Part shown: positions 37,790 to 47,805 of the stretch, piece after piece
Layout of the letters: each line of letters opens with the position of its first letter
How positions within the stretch are numbered: the first letter of the stretch is position 1
NCBI GenBank assembly: GCA_021442155.1
Contig: CM038215.1
Span: 9,820,976-9,884,975, forward strand
Origin: Cymbidium sinense
Taxonomy: Eukaryota; Streptophyta; Magnoliopsida; Asparagales; Orchidaceae
Reading direction: 5' to 3'
Length of the DNA stretch: 64,000 nucleotides
Notes under the pieces: generated by a model
What the model saw: the letters and a program-made list of their open reading frames with translations, nothing else
Told to the model about the DNA's origin: nothing
Databases searched by the model: none
Position numbers and translations under genes: made by a program

Positions 37790-39240
37790 TTAGAGATTTG
37801 AATACCTAAATCATATTATAATACCATATATTATAATATAATGTAGCATCATATATTTGAGCATGTAGTGATGTGTTTTGGATGTTATAAGATGTTTTGA
37901 AATGTTTTAGTATATTATGGTATTATGCCTTATAGTCTATATTAATATAAATCATGAAAATATTGATTAAATAATTCAAATGATGAAATTTGTTAAATTA
38001 GAAGTGGGAATTAGGTTGTAGTACCAAAGGTGTGCTACGCCACTTGTAGTCTAAAAAGTAAGATTTTATGTTCAAAATAAATATTATATGTGTAGCATAG
38101 TATAGAATCATATATCATAACATTTTTTTTCTATGAATTTTAAATTCTTTTAGTATTTGATAATCATGTAGTCGAGCCTACACTAGCATTATTTATAAAA
38201 ATGTTGATTTAGACTTTAAAATGGTAAAATTCATAATAGGTAGAGCATGGTATCATAATATATTGTTTCAATTTAAAATATGTAAGTGATCACTAAAATA
38301 TATAGTTTTTTATTATTTAGACTAATTTTATGATTTTTTTATCTTAAGCAATCCTTGTGATGTGATATGCAATAAAATATAATGTAATATTTTATAGTTT
38401 ATTATAATATAGGATGCCATAACATAGTGTAGCATCATGCATTATAGCATACTATTGTGTATTACTACTTGTTGTTTAGCCTATTTTAGTTTGTTATAGT
38501 ATGATGTAGTAGAGTTTGTTCGTATAATTCATAAAAATATAAATTTATAGAGATGATGGGATTTGGCCAAATTTAAGGTAAGCTTTAGGGAACATCATTG
38601 TGCTATGGTGTGTCATTTAATAAAAGAATGGAATTTTGCATTCAAAATAAATGTTCATTTTTCAACCAAATTTTATAAATTTTTTTCTTAAAGTGATTCA
38701 TTTTAAGGTGTAATGTAACATAATATATTATATGAATGCATATTAAAATATAATGTACATAACAATATAACTTCACATATATATGAATGGTGGTGTGTTA
38801 CTAAATGTTATTGTACATTTTAGTATGTTTTACTTTTGTTATAATACATGTCAAAACTCACAAAAATGTTAATTTGAAGTTTTAGATGGTGGAAGTTGGC
38901 CAAAATCATCACACACCAAGAACCAACACCAAAATTATGCTATTTTATACCATTTCTAATAGAAAACTAACAATTTTACATTCAAAATGAACATTATTCA
39001 TATTTTGAGAAAATTTTGTTATTTGTTCCTTTTAAGTGATTCTAATGAGGTGTAATGTTAGACAATATATTATATTATAGCAAATTATAATATAACATCA
39101 TATATTATAATATAATATAGTGTGTTAAATCACACTATAATATGTTTAGCATGATATTATATAGTTAGTTTGAGGTTGAAAATAAATCATAAAATGTTGA
39201 TTACAATGTTAAGATGATGTAATTTGAATGAATAAATTGT
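37790..39240. repeat. Block Y, copy 2: ~330-bp AT-rich tandem repeat, four to five units
   Basis: The unit marker (an 'aaaatgttgattta' variant followed by 'gatg..atttggcc') recurs near 37,955, 38,195, 38,530, 38,860 and 39,190. The last three intervals are about 330 bp and the first is shorter. Each unit holds a TATAATATAA-type palindromic run and a 'ttcaaaataaatgttcat' word. The right part is colinear with block Y copy 1. Confidence 0.8.
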
Positions 39241-41670
39241 TAGGCTTTTGGTTGAAGTATTAAAGGTGTGCATAAGAGAAGAATTAAGATTTGATAAGAA
39301 TTCCATGTCAAGGACAGGGAGGGAGATCCGCTAGGGATCACACATGCATTGACATGACATGAGGGGTCTATCGAAGAAGAAAAGAATGCTGGGGATAAGG
39401 TTTGAATTTGATTTGATTATATGATTTATGGAAAGAAGATCCACTGGATAAGAATCTATAATCCATGGATTAAGATCGAACTTTAATTTGTTTTTGTTTT
39501 AATTGATGTGGAGGCATATCTACTAGAGATATGGGCTCGATTGGGGATCAAGTATATGAACCTTCCACTTGGGAAGCGTTGCTATCCAGGGATTGGGATT
39601 TGAGTTTGATTTCATAGATTTGTTTGGGGATGTATTCATGGGATAAGTGTTTGGTTGGATTTCTTTGATTTAGACTCTACTAGGGGAGTTAGTTTAATTT
39701 GGCTCCACTGGGAGGTTGGTTTTGAATTTGATTTATTTGCTTGACTTATTTATATATGATTTGGGGCTCCATTGGGAGAAGGGTGAGATTTAACTCCACG
39801 GGGAAAATAAGATTGGGTTTAATTTAATGAAGTTAATGTATGGACCTTGTTATGTGCAATGGACCTATATGAGAACCTCAGTTTACAAATCCAAAGGGAT
39901 AGTCTACCAAGAAGAAGAGCTAGCCAAACTAAGGGGTTTCTTTGGTGCAATTGCTAGAAGAAGGCATGTAATTACATCTTCTAAAGTGAGGAACAACTGC
40001 TGGGTGACCTGTTGGAGGCACAATAAATCAAACCTGACCTAGGGAGACTACTGAGTGAATGCTGCTAAAGACTTATGTCAACTCAAAAGTAGTCAGGATT
40101 TGTTTTATCTTAAATTCATGTGATTTGATATGGTTTGTTTGGTTTAGTTTGATTTGAATTGAGGGAATATTGGGATGTGAGTCAAATTTGATAAATTTAA
40201 TTTATAGACCATAATGCTGCGATGGACCCACCGAGAAGGGGCTATATCGGACTTGTCCTATCTCATTTATAAATCAAAGGGATAGTCCACATGGGGTAGA
40301 GCTAGCCAACTTGCCTTCGTGCAACGACTATGCTAAGAAGAAGGCATAGCAAACTTATCTGCTAAAGTAAGGCACAACCAGGGACCTATTGGTACCACAA
40401 CAAATAACCAACTTAGGTGACTACTTAGTGAATGGGGAACTTATATCAACTCAAGAGTAGTCAAGTAATTCCAATAGGGAGTTTTGCTGACACTGCCCTA
40501 AAAGTAAGATGTTTTCTTGGGAGAAGGTACCACTAAGGGTGTCCTCCCAATCCATAAGTGAATATATATTTTGTTTATATGTTTGCATGGACCCTATTGG
40601 TGTGCGAGGGACCACATTGAGAAGGGCTATGTTGACCTATCTCAAATTTATGGACCAAGAGAATCTACATCTATAGGATGGATTCTCCAACCACGGGTTA
40701 CTGAAAGGGAACCCAATCTAATAGTAACCCGAGTAGTGTCTAAATGGGGTCACAAAGGATGTGATCCAAATACACTACCCATAGGAGAGGTGCTACTAGG
40801 GGCATTATCCTAAGCCCTAGAAAAGAAATCTTATAAGTGTACGGTGGCTAACTCAAGGAAAAAGCATAATAAACTTACATTTTTGATGAGTGGTGTATCC
40901 GAAGGTGTGAGAACCAACCAAACTAAGGTGTATCCATCTACATGAGTGGTGTATCTGTCAGCATAGTTAAAACCAAACAACCTAAGGTGCTCATCGGTGT
41001 GAAATAATTAATCGGAAAGAAAGCATGTAGGCTATCAAATTTTTTGAATCGATCATTAGGATAGTATGCAGACAGATGCTATATGACCTAGTGACTACTA
41101 AGTGGGAAACCCCAGGAAGGACTTGACCCATACATGAAGCACTAAGGAGGGAAGGAGCCTAGGGGACTTATCCTAAACCTCAAATATACTCTGACCTAGT
41201 AAGGCTAATCCAAGGAGAAAGTGAGACTCACATCCACTTAAATAAAGCCAACATGAGGTAGATTACTACCATGTAAAAAGCCTACCAAACTAACAAAGTG
41301 CTCATCATTGTGTAGTGGCATAGTAAGGAAGGAAAGCATAGTAGACTTACATCATCCAAAGCAAGAAGACCACTAGGGTGACACACTAGTAAGGTAGCAC
41401 ATCAGTTCGACCTAGAGCAACCTTTGAGTGATTGCCGTCGGGAGTGTTATCTCAACTCAAAGAAGCCCGAGATAAAATTTATGTGTTTATTTTATATGTT
41501 TGTGTGTAGTCTATATTTGTGTAGTGTCGATGAAGGATAGGATGTTGCTCGGGTTCCTTACACCTACCCTAAAGACATCATGGCAGATTCATAAACAAGA
41601 ATACTTTCAACAATGAAGAGATTGAATTTGAAATGAAATTTCATTGATGATAATTACTTTCAAACATAAT
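39240..41670 (-). repeat. 3' non-coding tail of Tat copy C
   Basis: This tail has the same tandem-repeat organisation as 1-2,160 and 19,110-21,470, with the same words in the same order ('gggagatccgctaggg' near 39,322; 'accctattggtgtgcgaggg' near 40,591). It has its own set of short deletions. Plus-strand frames at 39,827-40,042 and 40,571-40,813 are incidental. Confidence 0.7.
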
Positions 41671-42830
41671 TTATATTATTTCTTTAAGTAGAGCACATTG
41701 ATTGGAAGTGGGCTCTCTCCTTATGATTAATAATTAGATCCTCCTTGGCCTTCTCTATGGAAAAGGGCCTTCCCAAGTGGGTTCAAACTTGCCTCCCATC
41801 ATACAAACAATTAGTCTCCTTAGAACAAAAATAAGCTCTCCTACTTGAAAAGCTCTAGAATGGACCAACTTGTGAGCTTGAATCATTTTAGCTTTGTACA
41901 ACTCAAGGTTTTGGCATGCATAGAGGCATCTCTCCTAAACCTTTGAGCTCTAATCATTCATTTTTATTGTGATCTTGCTACCTATCCTTAGTGATGAGTG
42001 GAGTTCTAATGGTAGAACCACTAGACTACACTAAGGAGAAAAGAGTAGTCCGAGTTGGAGTTCTATATGTAAAGGCCCACAAGGCTTCAACTAACGCTCA
42101 TGCCACTATCGCTATTATTGTTAAGTGTCTTTAGTATTTGGATGAGAGTTTTATTGAAGGCTTCTTAGTCATTTTCCTAGTTGATGGTAGAATATCTCCA
42201 TTCTATGTGTGTCCGCAAAGTTGTTGATCTCTGTTCAATGTAATACTCATTATCGTGCATAATTCATCGAGGCACTCCGAACCTATATATGATATGGTCC
42301 CAAAAAACTAGAGCACATGCTGAGTTATAACCTCTATAAGTGGAATCACCTTCTCCCATTTAAAAAAGTAATTAGTAGCAGCTAAGATGAACCGATGACC
42401 CTTGGAAGAAGGAGGATCAATCAGACCCACTATGTTGGTACCCCAACACTCGAATGGCCATGAGGTCAATGTAGGATGTAGAATGTTGGGTGGTTGGTGT
42501 AAGACCACACCGTGTATTTGACATTAACCATATCCATGCAATCTTTGATCATCGATGGATAGTAGTATCTTAGTCTCTTGATCTTGGCTTTCATCTTCGG
42601 ACTGGATTGGTTGGCTCCACATAATCTTGAGTGTAGCTTGGTCATGATCTTATGGGCTTCGTGCTTATCTAAACAACAACCACATATTATGAAAAGTCCA
42701 TGGGTATAAGACACCATCCACAAGAGCATAGGAAAGTGTTATTTACGTCATCTGATGGGCTTGGGACTTCTCTTGATGTAGCTTGCCTTTATTTGAGTAA
42801 TCCATGAATTATTTCCTCTAATCTAACTCC
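41670..42830 (-). pseudogene. Integrase remnant, Tat copy C
   Basis: The minus strand gives 'LDKHEAHKIMTKLHSRLCGAN', 'KMKAKIKRLRYYYPSMIKDC' (42,466-42,729), and then in another frame 'HQPPNILHPTL', 'WPFECWGTNIVGLIDPPSSK' and 'GHRFILAATNYFFKWEKVIPL' (42,308-42,508). The zinc-finger CxxC is partly deleted. The first catalytic Asp is Asn ('WGTNIVG') and the second one, in 'ATDYF', is also Asn ('ATNYF'). The C-terminal part near 41,690-41,900 is shortened by several deletions. Confidence 0.85.
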
Positions 42831-43390
42831 TCATCCTTCTTGGCAATGGCAACCTCCCTTTCAAGAGAGTATTTTTTAATGAGTTTAATATTAATAAGGG
42901 ATAAGACTTGTCTATTTTGGACCTTTATTGACATGGACTCATCCTTTGGATAAGCCAACTCAAAGCTTGGCTAAAGCATACGCTCATTCTCTTCGAGGAA
43001 TCTTATAAATGATAACCTCTATGATTGGGGACAATAACTCCATGTTGTACTTATGGTAGTGATGGAGCATGGGTTTTATAACCTTATAGGACCCAACAAT
43101 TTGGTTGTTAACAAGCTAAGAATCCTCGAAGATGTTGATGTTCTAGATGCTTAGAGTAACGACTAACTCTAGACCGGCAATCAGAGACTCATATTTGGCT
43201 TCATTGTTGGTGCAAGGATTGGACAGATGATATGAGAATCTCATCACATCGTAGTCCAGAGTTAAGAGAATTATTCCTACCCCTACCTTTCATGAAATAG
43301 TAGATTATGGTTCTTCTCCTCTTTGAGAGGAAGCTGCACCATCAAATTACATCTCCTAGCAGTGAATTCTAGTATCCCTTAAGTTCATGA
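42830..43390 (-). pseudogene. Archaeal-type RNase H (aRH) remnant, Tat copy C
   Basis: Nucleotide sequence 43,130-43,385 is nearly the same as the open aRH segment of copy B (anchors 'tcattgttggtgcaaggatt' and 'gaatctcatcacatcg'), so the domain is certain. It has no long open frame here. The left part matches the aRH-INT connection of the other copies. Confidence 0.75.
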
Positions 43391-43599
43391 TTTGTTCATC
43401 AGGGTGATCATCTCTAAGCGAAGAGTCAGCAGGAAGTGGGTGTGCTGCTTGAAAATCTACTAGTTCATGTCCTTTCACCACACAGAGGGGTACGAAGGAA
43501 ATTTCAAACTATGAGAGGATTATGGACCATTATGCCAACCATCTGTTTAGCGTCGGCCATGTCATGAGATATTATAGCAAATTTATCCAAGAGATCAAG

Positions 43600-44850
43600 T
43601 TTTCCTTATAAGAAATCATGTGGAGCTATAGCTTTTGGGATGTAAAGATTAAAGCTAGGAAATGCTTCTCAGTGGGTGGATAATTAGCCTCAATAGGGAT
43701 TAGACAAAGGCTGAAGTAGTAGAGTGCATCTTCCTTCCCTTTGTCATTGGCTTTGGCCAACAAAGCACCAAGGGAGTCATCTAACGCAGTAGTGTAAAGT
43801 ATGAGTCGCTTGCTCGAGATAAAGGCTACTAGAATCATCGGCGTCATCAAGTAATGCTTGATGTCTTCAAAGGAATGCTCACACTTGTCATCCCACTTGA
43901 ACTTGGTGTCCTTTTTGACAAGTACTGAGAATGGCTAACTTCTTCCTGATAGGTTGCATATAAAGCATCTTAGATATGCCAACCACCCTTAGAATGATCT
44001 GAGTTGAGTTAAACTTTTAGGGGGTGGCATTTCTAATATTGCCTTGATCTTCTTCGGATCAATTTCGATTCCATGGTTTCAGACAACAAATCCAAGGAAT
44101 TTCCCTGATGCTACTTCAAATGCACACTTTAGGGTGTTCATTTTATTTTGAGGAAATATTGTCTTAACTGTTCAAAAATTACTCTCAAGTCAAAGAGATG
44201 GTCTTCCTTTTCTCTACTTTTGACCACGAGATCATCGACATAGCACTTGACTTGATGATGAATGAGTTTGATGAAGATTTGAATCATAGCCTGCTGGTAT
44301 GTAGCACCAGAATTTTTAAGGTTAAAAGGCATGACCTTATAATAATTGATTCTGATCGGAGTTCTAAAAGCAGTGTTTCTTTCATCTTCAGGGGCCATCT
44401 TTATTTGGTTATATCTAGATGAGCCATCCATGAAAGAGAAGACTGCATGAGATGAGGAAATGTACACCATCAACTCTAGGATTGGTAGTAAAAATTCATC
44501 TTTTGTACATGCCTTATTTAAATCCCTAAAATTGATGCATATGTTAATTTGACCAATCTTTTTCTTAACTAGGATGATGCTAGCTAACCAGGTAGGGTAT
44601 TTTTTTCTCGGATGAAGCCAACATCGATTAGTTTCTTGACTTCAAAAAAGACTTATTATTCTATGTCTAATTGCATGCATCTACGAGCCTGCTTGATAGG
44701 GTTAGCAGTAAGCATTATTACTAGTTTATGGACCGTTATGTCAGGAGCCAATCGAGGCATCTCTTCATAACTCCATGTAAAGTAGTCTTTAAACTCAGTC
44801 AATAGCCTAACTAATTCATTAGTTTTAATTTCATTCAATAAAGAACTGAT
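43600..44850 (-). pseudogene. Reverse transcriptase-RNase H remnant, Tat copy C (RT active site retained)
   Basis: 44,656-44,838 encodes 'LVRLLTEFKDYFTWSYEEMP' and 'LAPDITVHKL', the RT N-terminus. 44,138-44,473 encodes 'FSFMDGSSRYNQIKMA', 'TAFRTPI', 'MPFNLKNSGATYQQAM' and 'CYVDDLVVKS', which are the palm motifs with the catalytic YVDD pair. 43,626-43,850 encodes 'LILYTTALDDSLGALLAK' and 'SLCLIPIEANYPPTEKHFLAL' from RNase H. Frameshifts separate these pieces, and 'RYNQIKM' differs from the usual GYNQIKM. This is the best RT in the window and still not one continuous frame. Confidence 0.9.
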
Positions 44851-45830
44851 GTATGTCGAGTGTGGATCTTCTTCAGTTCCTAAGTTGATTTCCTTGAGCT
44901 CGGTGATGGTTGACTTGATCTCTCCTTCAAACTCTGGTGCATCTTTGACTTCAAAATCTTTGGATCATTTGATGTTTCTAAGCATAACTCCTATATATGA
45001 GTTAATATGATTTGAAAATGATTAAATGATGATGATGTAATACCATCATTAATTTTAGATCTATTATTTTAGTTCTCATTCTTCAAAGAGCTTTATTCTT
45101 CCATATTCTTGACTTTTGACCAAGTATGTGGATTAACCCTTTCTTTGCTAAATTATGAACACAAGAAAAGTAATCAAAGGTAATTCTATTAAATCTTTAT
45201 ATGAATAATTCTCAAGTTCTACATCAACTTCTTGACTTGAGGATGAAGCTCTAGAAAGAACCTCTAAGTCTTCACTAATGGATGACTTAGGGCTTTTTAA
45301 CTACCAAACCCTCTTTTTGATAGGAAAGTGAAGGAGCTAAGGTTTCAATCGATGCCTAACTATTTCACATATAGACTTGGATACACTTATGCTTTGCTTT
45401 GGATCCCGCTCTTCATCGCTATTGCTCAAGTGTCAACTCAAGGGAATCTACAGAGAAGAGTCGGCATGCTAACCATATAAGACTCATCTTATGAATGAGA
45501 TTCTAAGTCTATATGGATAGTAGGTGTATCCTAGTAGCTGGGTCATATCTTTTATTGGGTGGCCAATAAGGAGGTTTTCCACCCCTGGGACTGCCTCTAA
45601 ACTGGCCTCTTCCTCTTATTGATGGAGGTTAGGTAGTCCTACCCATATGTTCAAATGGAGTAATGAACTGTGGGTGGAATCAAATGTCAGACTCCACTTC
45701 ATCCTTCAAGTCTATTTTCACTCCCTTTTTTTATTTTCTCATTTCTTTTCTTTTTCTTCTTTTCTTTCTTTTTCTTTCTTTTCTATTTTTTTTTTTAAAC
45801 TTTGGCCAAGTTCACAAGAATAGACTTGTT
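44850..45830 (-). pseudogene. PR-RT linker region, Tat copy C
   Basis: The linker is colinear with 5,350-6,385 and 24,640-25,600. No catalytic domain is recognised and there are many stops. It ends at the purine tract (45,725-45,798), which is translated as a run of Lys and Glu following 'CELGQSLK'. Confidence 0.55.
45725..45798 (-). repeat. Purine (minus strand) tract, copy C
   Basis: About 73 bp of TTTTC/TTTCTT words lie on the plus strand. In sense direction the tract is in frame with the preceding protease end and would encode a Lys/Glu-rich tail. Confidence 0.85.
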
Positions 45831-46005
45831 GATTTTGAGGGAGGTAGTAAGCCGCATCCTCATATATGGGGACATCATGAACTGTAAATGGCTTGAGATC
45901 TCCTTTGACACAATAGATGATCCCACCTCTCACGAACTTCATACATTAATGTAGAGAGGATGGAATTATTTTATTCTCATGTATCCATGGTGTCCCAAGC
46001 AAAGC
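45830..46005 (-). pseudogene. Aspartic protease remnant, Tat copy C, broken by telomere-like DNA
   Basis: The minus strand keeps 'MKFVRGGIIYCVKGD' and 'YYLPQNQQVYSCELGQSLK', the segment just after the LHQ motif of plant Ty3/gypsy proteases. At the right edge the reverse complement of 'catggtgtcccaagcaaagc' (45,988-46,007) corresponds to the GRPWI-coding segment. Immediately after it 'ataaaccctgaccctaa' begins. The rest of the protease and block X are absent. Confidence 0.75.
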
Positions 46006-46100
46006 ATAAACCCTGACCCTAATCGTAATCCTAAACCTAAAGTAACTAAATAAATTAAAAATTAAACCTAAACCCTAAAACCTAATAAACCTGAACCCTA
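46006..46100. repeat. Interstitial telomere-like array 4 (short)
   Basis: A CCTAAA/CCCTAAA stretch with an internal 'aagtaactaaataaattaaa' segment lies between the broken protease of copy C and GRP pseudogene 2. The same internal segment ('taaagtaactatataaatt') precedes GRP pseudogene 3 at 49,947-49,968. Confidence 0.8.
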
Positions 46101-46552
46101 AGAATGGCCTTGATGGGAACATCACTATCAACTAGGCTCTGAAGGCTAAAGAGGCGGGGTTATCATGAGGTGGTGGGGATCTGAAGTGTGGTGGATATGG
46201 AGGTGGTGGTCACAAAGAAGTGGTGGTTATGGAGGTGGAGAGCTGAGGTTACAAACCGGTGGTGGTGAGGGAGAGATCAGGGATATGATGGTGGATCCCA
46301 CTACTCGAGAAGCCAGGGTAGTTCTGATGGGAACTAGAGAAACTAAAGAATGGCCAATCCGATCTACTGCTTATGGAACTATGTCTTTACAGTAGAGATG
46401 GTTTTAGTTATCTAGGGTTTTTGATTTGCTCTATGCATGCTCATTTTTTATCTATGTTGTTTGTGTCTTAGAAAACATGGTATGTTACTTGGTTGATGAA
46501 ATCAAAAAGAAGAAATGTTGAATATGAATTTATTCTCTATTAAAAAAAATTC
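46101..46552 (+). pseudogene. GRP retropseudogene 2, 5' truncated
   Basis: It starts 'ccctaagaatgg', as in pseudogenes 1 and 3, then ctt gat ggg aac atc act atc aac reads L-D-G-N-I-T-I-N followed by TAG where Glu is expected. The Gly-rich part is recognisable from GGT GGT and GGA TAT codons to ~46,260. The end 'tctgatgggaactag' carries the same TGG-to-TAG change in the DGNWRN end as the other two. The 3' UTR ('ttatctagggtttttgattt') and an A-run at 46,540 follow, then telomere-like repeats. Frames are broken at several places. Confidence 0.8.
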
Positions 46553-47805
46553 AAAAATCCTAAACCCTAAACTAAAACTTGAACCCTAAACCTAAAACCT
46601 AAACCCTAAACCCTAAACCTAAAACTCTAAACCCTAAAACCTAAAACACTAAGCCCTAAACCCTAAACCCATAACCCAAAACCTAAAACCCAAAACACTA
46701 AACCCTAAATTGTAAACCCTAAAAACCAAAAAACCTAAACCTAAATAAAATAAAATAAAATAAAATAAAAATCAAAACTAAAACCAAAACCTAAACTTCA
46801 AATAAAAAATAAAAACTAAACTAAAATAAAATTAATAAAAGCTAAACTATACTAATAAATAAAATAAACATAAAAATAAAATATCTAAATAAAATAAAAA
46901 CTAAACGTAAAATAAAAATAAAAAAAACCTAAAATAAAACCTAAATAAAAACCTAAACTTAAAAATAAAACCAAAATTCTAAAATAAAAAAAATCCTAAA
47001 CCTAAAATATACAAAATAAAATAAACCTAAACCTAAGATAAAATAAACTAAAGAAAAATAAATCAAGCCTAAACCTAAAATAAACTAAACCTAAACCCTA
47101 AATTAAATACAATAAAATAAACTTAAAATAAACCTAAACCCAAACTAAAAAATAAAAGCTAAAAATAAACCTTAAAATAAAAACCTAAAACCTAAACCTA
47201 AAAAACAAAAATAAAAACCTAAACCTTAACCTAAAATAAAAATAAACCTAAACCTAAAAAAATAAAATAAAATAAAATAAACTAAAAAATAAACCTAAAC
47301 CTAAACCTGAACTTAAAAATAAACTAAAATAAAAAACCTAAACTAAAATAAATAAACCTAAAATAAATAAACTAAACTAAATAAAAAAATAAACCTAAAT
47401 AAAAATTAAAAATAAACTAAACTAAAATAAATAAAAAATAAATGAAATAAACTAAATAAACCTAAACCTACTATTTAATTTAAAACCTAAACCTAAAATA
47501 AACCCTAAACCCTAAACCATAAAAAACCCTAAACCTAAACCCTAAACCCTAAACCCTAAAACCCATAAAACCTAAACCCTAAGCCTTAAAACCTAAACTA
47601 ACCTAAACCCTAAACCCTAAACCCTAAACTACCCCTAAATGCTAAACCCTAAACTCTAACCCCCCTACAACCTTAAACCCTAAACCATAAACCATAAACC
47701 CCAATCCCTAAACCCTAAACCCTCAAACCCTAAACCTAAAGCCTAAACACTAAACCCTAATCCCTAAATCCTAAACCCTAACCTTAAACCCTAAACCCTA
47801 AACTT
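46552..47805. repeat. Interstitial telomere-like array 5
   Basis: The array has CCCTAAA-rich ends (46,556-46,735 and 47,490-47,805) around a CCTAAA/AAATAAA-rich middle. The middle repeats the landmarks of array 2 in the same order: 'cctaaacctaagataaaa' at 47,029 and 'cctaaacctactatttaa' at 47,461. It represents about one higher-order unit. Confidence 0.9.

Larger units (their letters stand above)
39240..46005 (-). mobile_element. Ty3/gypsy Tat-lineage retrotransposon, copy C (cut in the protease)
   Basis: The third Tat copy is colinear with A and B. It has its 3' tail (39,240-41,670), INT (41,670-42,830), aRH (42,830-43,390), RH-RT (43,600-44,850), linker and a truncated protease. It is the only copy with an in-frame YVDD. 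Its protease ends abruptly at about 46,005, where telomere-like sequence begins, so the X block expected on its right is missing. Insertion or breakage by the telomere-like/GRP/LINE composite explains this. Confidence 0.85.

Noticed and set aside
44198..44422. 74-codon plus-strand frame
   Set aside because: Antisense to the YVDD-bearing RT segment of copy C.
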